Assembly: GCA_963790435.1 (NCBI GenBank)
Contig: CAWBOI010000007.1
Location: 1 to 64,000 of the forward strand
Length of the DNA: 64,000 nt
Direction of reading: 5' to 3'
Origin: Ilyomonas sp963790435
Lineage (GTDB): Bacteria; Bacteroidota; Bacteroidia; Chitinophagales; Chitinophagaceae
Numbering within the stretch: the first letter of the stretch is position 1; each line of letters begins with the position of its first letter. Made by a program: the position numbers and the translations under genes. The notes beneath the pieces are model-generated. The model was not told where the DNA came from and did no database searches. It worked only from the letters and a program-made list of their open reading frames with translations. Shown in pieces: positions 35,547 through 45,148 of the stretch.

Positions 35547-36293
35547 ATGAAATTAATAACTACCAGTTGGGATGATGGACATGTGCTGGATTTCAGGCTG
35601 GCTGAATTATTGAATAAATACAACCTGCCCGGCACATTTTACATTCCAAAACACAATGCCGAGCATGAAGTAATGCTGCCCGAACAAGTGGTAGAACTGG
35701 CTAAAAGTTTTGAAATTGGCGGTCACACCATCAATCATATCAGGCTGCACAGCAAAGACGAAACATTTTTGCAAAATGAAATTAGGGGCTGTTACAACTG
35801 GCTCTCCGGTTTGCTGGGCGAAGCGCCACAAGCGTTTTGCTTTCCGGGTGGTGTGTTTCATCAAAAAGCGGCAGAGGTTGTTTTCCGAACGGGCTTTACA
35901 ATGGCACGCACTACCGAGTTGTTGAGTACACATTTTTTCAACAAAAACAAACTGACGCCAACCACATTGCAGGTGTATGAACACAATACATTTACCTATG
36001 CCAAACATTTGCTGAAACGCAGGCGGGTGGCCAATTTGATGCAATGGTTAAGCAGTGGCTCGTTGCAAAAATTAGAAGGCTTAACGGAAAGTTATTTACA
36101 CAGCATTGAAAAAAACGGAGGCTGCTTTCATTTGTGGGGACATTCATGGGAAATTGAAGAGTTTGGTTTGTGGGGAAAATTAGAAGAACTGTTTCGCGTC
36201 CTTAGCGGACGAACCGATTTTGTGTATGTTGCCAACAGCCGATTAATCAATCATCAACAAACCTTTATTCAACAAGAATCTGCCCCTTTATGA
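35547..36293 (+). CDS. Polysaccharide deacetylase (CE4-like)
   Basis: 248 residues. The catalytic NodB motifs are visible: TTSWDDGH (residues 5-12, metal-binding Asp pair) and GGHTINHIRLHS (56-67, the H-x-x-x-H-type zinc ligands), with FCFPGG further on. No signal peptide, so it may act in the cytoplasm or at the membrane face on a lipid-linked sugar. Its stop overlaps the start of the glycosyltransferase by four bases (ATGA), so the two are translationally coupled. Confidence 0.85.
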   Translation: MKLITTSWDDGHVLDFRLAELLNKYNLPGTFYIPKHNAEHEVMLPEQVVELAKSFEIGGHTINHIRLHSKDETFLQNEIRGCYNWLSGLLGEAPQAFCFPGGVFHQKAAEVVFRTGFTMARTTELLSTHFFNKNKLTPTTLQVYEHNTFTYAKHLLKRRRVANLMQWLSSGSLQKLEGLTESYLHSIEKNGGCFHLWGHSWEIEEFGLWGKLEELFRVLSGRTDFVYVANSRLINHQQTFIQQESAPL

Positions 36294-37489
36294 GAGTGTT
36301 ATTCATTCATACTAAATACAAAGAACACGGCGGTGAAGACGGCGTTGTAAAAAATGAAATACAACTGTTGCAGCAAAACGGATACGAAGTAAAAGCTTTG
36401 TATTTTGATAACAGCCAACATACGTTTTTGAAATTGCTCCTGATGCCGTTTAACCCGTTTTCTTATGTAAAAACAATACGCGAAATCAACCGTTTCAAGC
36501 CTGACGTTGTACACATTCACAACATGCACTTTGCAGCTTCTTATTCGGTGATACGAGCCGTGAGCCAAACAAAGACTCCGATGGTAAAAACCTTACACAA
36601 CTATCGTTTTTTATGTCCTTCGGGAACCTTGTTTTTTAATAACGATTTGTACCTGAAAAGTCTTTCACAGCCGTTTCCGTGGAGTGCTGTAAAAGATAAA
36701 GTGTTTCGCAATTCAGGACTCTTAACTTTTTGGCTTGCTTTTTCCACATGGCTTCATAGGAAATGGGGCACGTTTAAAAAAGTGGACCGATACATTGTTT
36801 TAAATGAGCAAAGCCGTTCTCTGTTTTTATCATCCAATTTAAATTTCAAAAAAAACCAGCTTGTTATGAAGCCCAATTTTATTCAATCCGACACAACTGA
36901 TTCCACTGCTCTGGCACGCGGCAATTACTACTTGTACATTGGCAGATTATCAGCCGAAAAAGGCATTGATGTTTTGCTGAAAGCATTTGCCAGCAATGGT
37001 TTGCCACTTACCATTATTGGTGATGGTCCGCTGCGCGATGATGTGCTGGTAGCCAAAGCCGCTAACCCGCTGATAATATGGATGGGCTACCAGGGAAAAG
37101 AAGTGATTGATGAGCAACTGCGCCAATGCAATGCGTTGATCGTGCCTTCGGTTTGTTATGAAGGGATGCCCTTAACGATTGTGGAAGCCTTTGCCGCAGG
37201 CACACCGGTTATCACTTCAAAACTGGGCGCTATGCAAACCATTGTTACGCACAATATGAATGGCTTGTTGTTTACGCCCAACAATGCAGATAGCTTGAAT
37301 AAGCAATTGCAGCGCTGGCAAAATTTGGGCGAAACCAAAAAGCATGAGCTCTCAGTTCATGCATTAAACACTTACAAAAGCAAATACACTCCACAGAAAA
37401 ACTTATCTTCCTTGTTGTCTATTTACAACGAAGCGATGGCAAAAGACAAAACCATGTATGTGGTGAAAGATCATATTAGTGTTGCGTAG
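36290..37489 (+). CDS. Glycosyltransferase family 4-like protein
   Basis: 399 residues with a GT-B fold. The N-terminal acceptor domain has HTKYKEHGGEDGVVKNEI; the C-terminal donor domain has YIGRLSAEKGIDVLLKAFA and the E-x7-E-like region VPSVCYEGMPLTIVEAFAAGTPVI, which binds the nucleotide sugar. It adds a sugar to a surface glycan precursor, acting at the cytoplasmic membrane. It is coupled to the deacetylase upstream and convergent with the next GT. Confidence 0.9.
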   Translation: MRVLFIHTKYKEHGGEDGVVKNEIQLLQQNGYEVKALYFDNSQHTFLKLLLMPFNPFSYVKTIREINRFKPDVVHIHNMHFAASYSVIRAVSQTKTPMVKTLHNYRFLCPSGTLFFNNDLYLKSLSQPFPWSAVKDKVFRNSGLLTFWLAFSTWLHRKWGTFKKVDRYIVLNEQSRSLFLSSNLNFKKNQLVMKPNFIQSDTTDSTALARGNYYLYIGRLSAEKGIDVLLKAFASNGLPLTIIGDGPLRDDVLVAKAANPLIIWMGYQGKEVIDEQLRQCNALIVPSVCYEGMPLTIVEAFAAGTPVITSKLGAMQTIVTHNMNGLLFTPNNADSLNKQLQRWQNLGETKKHELSVHALNTYKSKYTPQKNLSSLLSIYNEAMAKDKTMYVVKDHISVA

Positions 37490-37503
37490 AAACGGTTTGC
37501 TTG

Positions 37504-38394
37504 CTACTTCGTTACACTCATAGTTTCTTCCCGTTTTTCTCTAAAAAACTGCCTGATCTCGGCTTCCTTTCTTTCTTTCCAAAAGCGTGTGGAGTGAATG
37601 ATTTTCTTGCCTCTTTCGTATAGCTCTTCGGGCGATGCAGGCAAGCCGCGCCAGGTAGTGGCAAAAGGCAGATTGCCGCTCGCAAGATCGCCAAATTTCA
37701 TTCCTGCAGCTTTCACAAGAATGGGGAACACATGGTCTTCTTCAAGGTTTACAGTCTTTAAACGCAGGTCAGGCAAACGCTTCATTTTATCCAAAGCCCT
37801 TACTGCTTTTTCACTGATAAAGTATGAACCACCAAACACACTCTCACCTGTTATATAGCCATTTTTTAAAGCCTTTCTGTAAGCCGTTAGCAACGCCCAA
37901 TGCGTAATCGGTTTTCGGATAAAGCTAATGGTGGTGCAGATTTTTAAAATCTCCTGGCGAGGCCAGCTAATGTTCCAGGGATTGCCGTTATAATCGTTTG
38001 GATATTGCCCCGCCATGCCGATTTCAGGTTGTGTTTTGAACATCTCAATAGCTTCACGCGCGGGGTCTTCACCAATGATTAGCGCATCGGTATCAAACTT
38101 TTGTAAGGCGCCAAAATGATAATGGTCAATGGCATGTTTGTAAGCCCACGAAAGCGTAACGTACAAGCCGCAAACTCTGCCCATTGGCTCTGGCGTTGGC
38201 ACCACATCAATGCCCAATTCGGGGAATTGTTGCTGCGTTAATTTGCCCAAGCCTTCGTGTGAATCATCAGCCAAAATAATTTTATAGCTTCCCTTTACAT
38301 AACGCAGAATGCTGTGAATGTTATCAAATAAAAATTCGGGTAAAGTGCCGGGACCAACAGGTATTACAATTACCAGATCGAATGTTTGCTTCAT
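37504..38394 (-). CDS. GT-A-like glycosyltransferase, paralogue A
   Basis: 296 residues. The N terminus resembles a nucleotide-binding GT-A domain (DLVIVIPVGPGTLPEF; IILADDSHEGLG) and a D-x-D-like triplet appears in LQKFDTDALIIGEDP (near residue 100). Conserved blocks ITGESVFGGSYFI, VNLEEDHVFPILVKA and FATTWRGLPASPEEL are shared with the protein at 40326-41219, about 45 percent alike by eye, so the two arose by duplication. Acceptor and donor are unknown. Confidence 0.7.
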   Translation of the reverse strand: MKQTFDLVIVIPVGPGTLPEFLFDNIHSILRYVKGSYKIILADDSHEGLGKLTQQQFPELGIDVVPTPEPMGRVCGLYVTLSWAYKHAIDHYHFGALQKFDTDALIIGEDPAREAIEMFKTQPEIGMAGQYPNDYNGNPWNISWPRQEILKICTTISFIRKPITHWALLTAYRKALKNGYITGESVFGGSYFISEKAVRALDKMKRLPDLRLKTVNLEEDHVFPILVKAAGMKFGDLASGNLPFATTWRGLPASPEELYERGKKIIHSTRFWKERKEAEIRQFFREKREETMSVTK

Positions 38395-38446
38395 AGGTTA
38401 TGCGGTGATGATTTTTGCATAAAAACAAAAATCATTCTTAAAGCCT

Positions 38447-38523
38447 GAACCACTAAGGCTCAAAGGAAAAAGTGTCACAAAAAAATCTTTGTGAACCTTC
38501 TTTTCTTCCTGTCTTTGTGGTTC
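38447..38523. repeat. GAACCAC...GTGGTTC intergenic repeat, copy 2
   Basis: Same terminal arms as the unit at 33348, with an inner AAGTGTCACAAAAAAATCTTTGTG-type stretch. No coding function. Confidence 0.55.
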
Positions 38524-38551
38524 AAAATGTTTATTATAAACAGCCGCTCTT

Positions 38552-40096
38552 TTAATTAACGGCTTTGAGTTTGCGAACTGAAAGCCATCCCAAAACTTTG
38601 TTTTTGGTTTCTTTTAGCATGGTGCGCACTTCTCCATCAATTGCCAATAAAAACAGGAGAAAAAAAACAGAGAAAAGAGTGCAATCAACCAATAGCTTAC
38701 TGAAGTACATGGTGGGCGATAGCAGCCTGTTAGTAAGTACTTTGCAACCCCAGATAACCAATGCGCTAACCGATATGATGATTGCCCAAAGCGTAAGCGA
38801 ACGCCGTATCATATCGCCGGAGAAATAGCCCATGCGATATACTTTGTAAGGGAAATAAAAGAAGTCGGCAATCAACATTAATGTGAGCGACACAACGAGC
38901 GTTCCCATAATGCCATAATATCGCGCAGCAAAATAAAGAAGCACACCATAAATCAAATTGCGCACAATATTAAACTGACTGTTCTTTTTTATATCCCCCA
39001 AAGCATATCCCACATTACTCATAAAATAGGCAATGAGGGTAAGAAAGTTATAAACCACCAGCATGTACAAAATGGTATCGCCAATGTAAGTGCCTTTGCC
39101 TGCCCAAAGTGTAATTAAATTGCTGTAAGTAAGGATAAAAATAAGCCCTAAAAAAAGAGCCGAATAACTGTAAAACTTAAACTGTTTGTACACCAGATTA
39201 TTGATAAATTTTTTGTCGTCCATGCCTACCGCATGAGAGATGGTAGGCATAAGCGCAACCGAATGCCTGCCCACCAAAGTACCGGCTAAGTTCATCGGAC
39301 GTTTATTGATCTCGTACATCGTAATCATGCTTGGCGGAATGAAGCGGGCAAGTACCAGCATGTCAACGCTGTACGACAAACCGGAGATGATTTTGGAAGC
39401 TGAGGTAAAAGAAAATATTCTGATAAACTGCTTAAAATGTGTGCGCTCCCAAATAACAGGAATGTACTGGCGCTTTAGCAAACGCAGCATGGAAATAATG
39501 TTATAACCATTGATGAATAAAGCCCGCGCAAGGTTGGCAATGGCGATTGACATCACTCCAAAACCGGCGTACAAAAAGGCAAGGTTGACAAACAAAAAAA
39601 GGAAGTTTGCGGATAACGATGAGATGGCAACATGCGCCGAATTTTGCAAGCCCTGATTGATACCCGACAACGTAAACGACACCAGCGACATGCCCGTTGA
39701 AATAATGGTTATCATCAGTGCGGCAGCAAGATGCGGATACTGCGTAACATCCTTATTAATGATATGCCCGATGGAGAAAAAACAGCCAAAACCAAACAAT
39801 ATCGCTATTAAAACAATGAACCCTGACGCTACAAACCCGGAGCCTATCGAACGGCTGATTTCACCGTATTGTTTTCTGCCTAAGTATTCGGCGATGTTTT
39901 GTTGCAGCACTTCGCCAACGCCGGGGTCGGCAAGTGTCATCCAGTTCAAAACGGAGCTGGTGGCAAGCCACACACCAAGTGTTGTGGCATCAATATTTCT
40001 TACATACAGTGGAAGCAGCAGGATGGAGTTGAACATATTGGTCAGCACCCAGCCATATTGAAAAATAAAATTCCACCGCAATACTTTTTTGTCCAT
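38552..40096 (-). CDS. Polysaccharide flippase (Wzx/MATE-like)
   Basis: 514 residues with about twelve hydrophobic segments and short loops. It resembles oligosaccharide flippases of the MOP superfamily (NSILLLPLYVRNIDATTLGVWLATSSVLNW at the start; LALGDIKKNSQF-like loop; VSLTLMLIADFFYFPYKVYRMGYF). It would move a lipid-linked oligosaccharide to the periplasmic face. It lies between the two paralogous glycosyltransferases and reads the same way. Confidence 0.85.
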   Translation of the reverse strand: MDKKVLRWNFIFQYGWVLTNMFNSILLLPLYVRNIDATTLGVWLATSSVLNWMTLADPGVGEVLQQNIAEYLGRKQYGEISRSIGSGFVASGFIVLIAILFGFGCFFSIGHIINKDVTQYPHLAAALMITIISTGMSLVSFTLSGINQGLQNSAHVAISSLSANFLFLFVNLAFLYAGFGVMSIAIANLARALFINGYNIISMLRLLKRQYIPVIWERTHFKQFIRIFSFTSASKIISGLSYSVDMLVLARFIPPSMITMYEINKRPMNLAGTLVGRHSVALMPTISHAVGMDDKKFINNLVYKQFKFYSYSALFLGLIFILTYSNLITLWAGKGTYIGDTILYMLVVYNFLTLIAYFMSNVGYALGDIKKNSQFNIVRNLIYGVLLYFAARYYGIMGTLVVSLTLMLIADFFYFPYKVYRMGYFSGDMIRRSLTLWAIIISVSALVIWGCKVLTNRLLSPTMYFSKLLVDCTLFSVFFLLFLLAIDGEVRTMLKETKNKVLGWLSVRKLKAVN

Positions 40097-40250
40097 TGAA
40101 TAATTCGCTTCTTAAGCTATGTTTTGGTGTTTAGAAGTTGATTTTTAATCGCCGCAAAAATACTTCTAAAGAAATAATTTTATGATTGATGGCTTGTTTT
40201 CATTCATTTCTTTACAAAAACTTATCAACCCTTGTTTATTTAAAAATAGT

Positions 40251-40261
40251 GCAAAAACAAA
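40251..40261 (-). repeat. GCAAAAACAAA element
   Basis: Exact copy between the flippase gene and paralogue B. Confidence 0.7.
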
Positions 40262-40325
40262 CGTCAATCACTTGCCGTATTCATTATACGAAGTGAGAAC
40301 GATTGTTGGTTCTGTATAAAAATTG

Positions 40326-41219
40326 TTACAAAACCAAACTCCTTTTTTCTGCAACGCCTTCTCTCTGTTCTTTAAAAAATGTTCGGATGTCATTTTCATT
40401 TTTATCGTTCCAATATCTTACCGAATGAATGATTTTTTTGTTATCAGCTATTAATTGTTCGGGCGAAACGGGCAAGCCTTTCCAGGCACAACCAAACGGT
40501 TGGTTTTCGCCCGATAAACTTTTTAATGTAAAATGGAAAGCTTTTGCCAGCAAGGAAAACAAATGGTCTTCACCCAAATTTAAAGAACGGAATGTATAAT
40601 TGGGAAGCAAACCATTGTTGTATAAACAAACGAGGAATGCTTCACCCATAAAATAAGCACCGCCAAACACACTTTCGCCCGTTGCGTAACCATTTCCTAC
40701 TGCTTTTTTATATAGCTTGATGAGTTGCCAGTTGGCAATGGGCCGCCTGAAAAATTTCCAGGTTTGTGTGCCGTTGATGATGCGTTGTTTAGGCCAATTT
40801 AAATTCCAGGGTTTGCCCCAATAGTCGGTTGGATATTGTCCTGCGATGCCCGCATTCCGTTCTTTCTCAAACAAGGCAATGGCTTCCCTTTCAGGTGCTT
40901 CGCCAATGATGAGCGCATCAGTATCTAACTTTAATAATGCTTTAAAATGATAGTGTTCAACCGTATAACGAAATGCTAATGATAGCGTGATGTACAAACC
41001 TGCCCAACCACCCATGGCTTTTCCAGTTGTGATGACATCAGCCTTTGGGAACTTTGTTTTTAGCTCTTTTCCAATGCCTTGCTGCGAATCATCGGCAAAA
41101 ATAATTTGATAAGAAGATCGGGTGTAATGATGATAACTGGCAACCGTATCTTCAATAAAAGAAACAGAACTGCCGGGACCTACAGGAACCACAACTACAA
41201 CATCAAACTGGGCTTTCAT
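40326..41219 (-). CDS. GT-A-like glycosyltransferase, paralogue B
   Basis: 297 residues from MKAQFDVVVVVPVGPG; the in-frame upstream extension is not supported. It shares with paralogue A the ADDSQQGIGKEL block, LLKLDTDALIIGEAPEREAIALFE, GYATGESVFGGAYFM, LNLGEDHLFSLLAKAF and CAWKGLPVSPEQL. The DTD triplet probably binds the metal and nucleotide sugar. The pair could add related sugars in consecutive steps of the same glycan. Confidence 0.7.
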   Translation of the reverse strand: MKAQFDVVVVVPVGPGSSVSFIEDTVASYHHYTRSSYQIIFADDSQQGIGKELKTKFPKADVITTGKAMGGWAGLYITLSLAFRYTVEHYHFKALLKLDTDALIIGEAPEREAIALFEKERNAGIAGQYPTDYWGKPWNLNWPKQRIINGTQTWKFFRRPIANWQLIKLYKKAVGNGYATGESVFGGAYFMGEAFLVCLYNNGLLPNYTFRSLNLGEDHLFSLLAKAFHFTLKSLSGENQPFGCAWKGLPVSPEQLIADNKKIIHSVRYWNDKNENDIRTFFKEQREGVAEKRSLVL

Positions 41220-41656
41220 TGTTACGGGTTTGCATGGTTGCAGAAAGCCGGTGTTTGAAAATTGCACAAAACCAAAAGCATAACATTTCTTTCTGCCAAT
41301 AAAGGTTGGCATCAATCATCAATAATTATGCCTTTGCAGAAAATAGTTGATAGAAAGACCACATCGCGTCATTCCGCCCCAACAGTATTGTTGGTGCCCT
41401 CAACACGAACTCACACATTCATCGTAACTGCGAGGGCTTTGTGCGGAATCTGCTCTTATAAATTTGAACAAGCTAATGTGATGTAAACTTGCTTTACTTA
41501 CTTAATCATCTTCATTACGCAATCATCAGACCTGCCTGTCCGGTAGGCAGGTTCCGCACAAATCCGCTTGCAAGATGTTCAAGCTATATAGACGATGCAG
41601 CGGCAATTGCGGAATGACGCCCACCACTTTGAAACGAAAACAAGATTAAATACTAT
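41220..41656. other. Spacer holding a MITE-like repeat
   Basis: The bulk is the inverted-repeat unit at 41366-41620; otherwise nothing is seen. Confidence 0.6.
41366..41620. repeat. MITE-like inverted repeat, copy 2
   Basis: Ends GCGTCATTCCGC and GCGGAATGACGC match the copy at 16687-16903. The inner AGGGCTTTGTGCGGAATCTG block is shared, while the other inner arm is replaced by a CCTGCCTGTCCGGTAGGCAGG-type palindrome at 41531-41551. Confidence 0.75.
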
Positions 41657-42040
41657 CTACTCAAAATCTTTCGCATTGCTGCCAATGTATAGCGCGAAAG
41701 CCGCAAGGGCAGTGTCTTTGAGCAGGTTTACCAATTCTAATTGCTTTACTTCGGCACTACCGGCATTCAATACGTTGGGCAAGTGAATGGCAAGGATAAA
41801 AATAAGAAGCAGCAACGCCAGCAGATAAGCTGCCAGCCGCACTTGTTTGTGAACAATAAAAGCGATAGCTGCCAAAATAAAAGCGGCTCCCGCTAAGTAA
41901 ACCCATAGTTTACCACCAGGCAGGAAAGCAGGCACATAAGCCGACAGATTTTCCGGTGCCATAAAATGATAAATACCAAATACAATTAGCACAATGCCAA
42001 GTATAATCACGGCTATGCGCGACATGAGTGGGTGTGTCAT
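41657..42040 (-). CDS. DoxX-like membrane protein
   Basis: 127 residues with four hydrophobic segments (AVIILGIVLIVFGIYHF; LWVYLAGAAFILAAIAFIVH; LAAYLLALLLLIFILAIHL; LLKDTALAAFALYIG). Length and the KDTALAAFALY end resemble DoxX-family proteins. Probably an inner-membrane protein; role unknown, as in most of this family. Confidence 0.7.
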   Translation of the reverse strand: MTHPLMSRIAVIILGIVLIVFGIYHFMAPENLSAYVPAFLPGGKLWVYLAGAAFILAAIAFIVHKQVRLAAYLLALLLLIFILAIHLPNVLNAGSAEVKQLELVNLLKDTALAAFALYIGSNAKDFE

Positions 42041-42138
42041 AAGGCAAGATTTTTAGAAAGAGTAAGGTAGCAACTTTTTACAGCACCGTGAAAATTTTTA
42101 GGTAAACAGGAAATGCCGTTTATAAAAAGTGAGCCAAT

Positions 42139-43590
42139 CTATATCACCATCAAATCAACAAACTCATTCACCGGAATGTTCATCAGTTTATCGCTGTCCA
42201 ATGCTACATCTGCAATGGCTTTTTGTTTTTTTGCAGAGAATATCCTTGCCAGATTAATTTTGAATTTTTGAATCAACAACGGAATGCCTTCTTCTCTTCT
42301 TCGTTTGTGCCCGATAGGATATTCTACCAACACTTCATCCCAAACCGTTCCATCGTTTAAGGTGATGGTTAACGCATTGGCAATGGAACGTTTATCAGGG
42401 TCGAGATAATCTTTTGTAAACTGCGCTACTTCTTCGGTTTCCATTTTGCTGCGCAATTCATCAATGCGGCTATCCTTTGCAATATCATCTTCATAATCGG
42501 ACGCCGTTAATCTTCCAAACAACAAAGGCACTGCAATCATGTACTGAATGCAATGGTCGCGGTCGGCAGGGTTGTGCAGGGGTCCTTGTTTATCTATAAT
42601 TCGTATCGCTGCTTCATGTGTGCGAATACGGATGTGCTTAATGTCGTCAGCCGTTTTGTTTTCGCTCAATAATTTGTTGTATAAAATCATCGCTGCTTCC
42701 ACTGCGGTTTGAGAATGAAATTCTGCCGGATAAGAAATTTTAAACAACACATGCTCCATCACATACGAGCCGTACTCGCGTTGAAACGCAAAGGATTTAC
42801 CATGAAAAGAAACATCATAAAAGCCCCATATTTTAGCAGACAAAACAGAAGGATAACCCATCTCGCCCGTTTGTGCAATCAAAGCCAAACGAACACCACG
42901 CGAAGTGGCATCTCCGGCAGCCCATGACTTCCGACTGCCTGTGTTCGGCGCATGACGATAGGTGCGCAAATTCTGACCATCCACAAACACTAACGAGATC
43001 GCATTGATTAATTCCTCTCTTGTTAAATGGATCAATTTTCCAACTACGGCTGTGGTTGCAAGCTTCACTAAAATCACATGGTCTAAACCCACGCGGTTGA
43101 ATGAATTCTCCAATGCCATTACGCCCTGAATTTCGTGCGCGCGAATCATGGCATCTAAAATATCTTTTACTAATAATGGCTTTTTGCCTCCTGCAACCGC
43201 CGTGCGTGACAACCAATCGGCAACAGATAGAATACCACCCAAATTATCGGATGGATGTCCCCATTCGGCAGCCAACCAGGTATCGTTAAAATCAAGCCAG
43301 CGAATGATGGCACCAATGTTAAACGCTGCCTGCACTGGATCGAGTTGGTATGAAGTGCCAGGCACTTTTGCACCATTGGGAACAATGGTTCCCGGCACTA
43401 CCGGACCCAATAATTTGGTACAAGCTGGATACGTTAAGGCTTCAAAGCCGCAGCCTAAAGTATCGAGCAAACAATACTGCGCCGTGCGCCATGCAGCTTC
43501 GCTTTTGATTTCATAATTCAAAACATAATCAACAATATCGGTAATGACTTTATCGGTTGGCGGCGTTTCGTTGGAGATGTATGATGACAT
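42139..43590 (-). CDS. prpD: 2-methylcitrate dehydratase
   Basis: 483 residues from MSSYISNET, the same length as well-studied PrpD enzymes. MmgE/PrpD hallmarks are visible: ALTYPACTKLLGPVVPG, FNIGAIIRWLDFNDTWLAAEWGHPSDNLGGILSVADW (positions about 90-125), and AGDATSRGVRLALIA. It dehydrates 2-methylcitrate to 2-methyl-cis-aconitate in propionate use. No prpB, prpC or acnD is nearby, so it is an orphan copy here. Confidence 0.93.
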   Translation of the reverse strand: MSSYISNETPPTDKVITDIVDYVLNYEIKSEAAWRTAQYCLLDTLGCGFEALTYPACTKLLGPVVPGTIVPNGAKVPGTSYQLDPVQAAFNIGAIIRWLDFNDTWLAAEWGHPSDNLGGILSVADWLSRTAVAGGKKPLLVKDILDAMIRAHEIQGVMALENSFNRVGLDHVILVKLATTAVVGKLIHLTREELINAISLVFVDGQNLRTYRHAPNTGSRKSWAAGDATSRGVRLALIAQTGEMGYPSVLSAKIWGFYDVSFHGKSFAFQREYGSYVMEHVLFKISYPAEFHSQTAVEAAMILYNKLLSENKTADDIKHIRIRTHEAAIRIIDKQGPLHNPADRDHCIQYMIAVPLLFGRLTASDYEDDIAKDSRIDELRSKMETEEVAQFTKDYLDPDKRSIANALTITLNDGTVWDEVLVEYPIGHKRRREEGIPLLIQKFKINLARIFSAKKQKAIADVALDSDKLMNIPVNEFVDLMVI

Positions 43591-43684
43591 AATTTTATGT
43601 GCTGCGCAAATAAACAATGATATAACGGAGGAAGGAATAATTATTTACTCCTTCGTATTCATAAAAAATGTATAGATGAGATAA

Positions 43685-44479
43685 TCAAATATAGTTCGCA
43701 TCATCCTTTTTTTCAAGCTCTACATAAAATTCTAAGCTACCAAAAGGCGTAGACTGCAGTTTGTTAATTGTAAAATCAATATAACCCAATTGATGTAAAA
43801 GACCAATGATATTTGAAAACGATTTTGGCGTGAAATACCAGGAGTGAACGTCTACATAGTCATTTTCCATATATTCCGTCAGAGCATTTTTAATTTTAGA
43901 AGGAATATCAGCCTTAAGTTTATGACTTCCTATCCAATGTTTAAAAGCATTATTATGGGTAGGTAAGGCTCTGTGTTCGATTACACTTTTTACTGAAGTC
44001 TTTATTGGCTTCACAATGTTAGAAGTATGATAACATCAGCAATTGATGTATATAACGCGATCAAAGAAAGTAACGGTTATAGAACATGAAATAGACTTCC
44101 GCATGCATTGAATAGGCTTACTTATTGTTTGCAAGTGATCAATCAAATCTAACTGATGTTCAACAGCATGGCTGCTAACGATAGCATCGAATGTTTCGTT
44201 GATAATAGACAAGTCTCCCGTAGGAGATACATAATCAATGTAAGGTATCTTCTCGATGCTTATCTTTTCATCAATTCGCCTGGCTCGTTTTATAAGGCTT
44301 TCTTTATTCAGGATGTCAAAATACTTTACTTTATTTCCGATACAAATCGGGCTATAAAATGGTCCTATTTCTAATATAGAAATGTTTGTAGGTAAGGTTT
44401 TTACAAAACGCTTTCTCCATAGAAATGGAATTCCACTTAACTTATTAATTATGTTATTCTTTGTTTTTTTAAGTCCCAT
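43685..44479 (-). pseudogene. Decayed SAM-dependent methyltransferase
   Basis: Two frames of 147 and 109 codons are separated by an in-frame TGA. The first has LEIGPFYSPICIGNKVKYFDIL, DLSIINETFDAIVSSHAVEHQLDLI, typical of a class I methyltransferase; the second has SVIEHRALPTHNNAFKHWIGSH, the end of the same family. Between them, matches to the family (VYFMFYNRYF; YTSIADVI) lie in other frames, so at least two indels exist. It is also more AT-rich than its neighbours, suggesting acquisition and later decay. Confidence 0.75.
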
Positions 44480-44536
44480 AATTATGCTTCCTGAATTCGG
44501 TTGATAAATAGTAAGTATATAATAATTCTGTAGTTA

Positions 44537-45034
44537 CTAATATAATTGTGATGAACAATTAAGAGTACACAAACATTCTTTTTCTTTAACAACTAATGTT
44601 TCCACAGCCTGTATTGCTTTTACCATAATTTCCAAATCATAAATTCCACGAATGCCGCTAAAGCCAACTGATAGTTTTGTGCCGTCCTTCAGGGTTAAAG
44701 GCTGACCACCTTCCCAGCCAATGAAATCGGGCACTTCAATGCCGAAATCTTCTACTTCATTATTAAAAAATTTCTTTTCAAATTCTCCTGTTTTCATACC
44801 TGTAATCCATACCTGGCTTGCTTTTGTCCATGCTACGCGAAACGATTCGCGTGCCCTCACTTTATTCGTTCCATACAGTTTACCAAAAATTCTTCCCTCA
44901 GCATCAATAATGCACGCAGCGCAGTTGCCATTTGCAATGCGTTCATCTTCAGGGTTCTTCATGTAAAGAGGAATGAGCTTTTCAACTTCACTAAATACAT
45001 CATTTACAAAACCGGCTATATTTTGCTGCAGCAT
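44537..45034 (-). CDS. GlcG/HbpS-family heme-binding-like protein
   Basis: 165 residues. The fold pattern IDAEGRIFGKLYGTNKVRARESFRVAWTKASQVWITGMKTGEF followed by GGQPLTLKDGTKLSVGFSGIRGIYDLEIMVKAI matches DUF336/GlcG-HbpS proteins. Some members bind heme or act with oxidases; others are accessory to sugar-acid oxidation. The C terminus is Cys-rich (ECLCTLNCSS), which is unusual. Confidence 0.8.
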   Translation of the reverse strand: MLQQNIAGFVNDVFSEVEKLIPLYMKNPEDERIANGNCAACIIDAEGRIFGKLYGTNKVRARESFRVAWTKASQVWITGMKTGEFEKKFFNNEVEDFGIEVPDFIGWEGGQPLTLKDGTKLSVGFSGIRGIYDLEIMVKAIQAVETLVVKEKECLCTLNCSSQLY

Positions 45035-45148
45035 AGCGTTACACTTTAGGATGCTGCAATGTACAATGTTGTAAGTTTCTATTCTTTGTGAAGAGCAATC
45101 TTTTTTGTTTGGAAGAGAAGATAAAGCAACTAAAGAATTATTTTCTTC

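Noticed and set aside
40283..40297. GAACGATTGTTGG, similar to the LacI core
   Set aside because: Poor symmetry, no -7 element at the expected distance, and it lies at the end rather than the start of genes.
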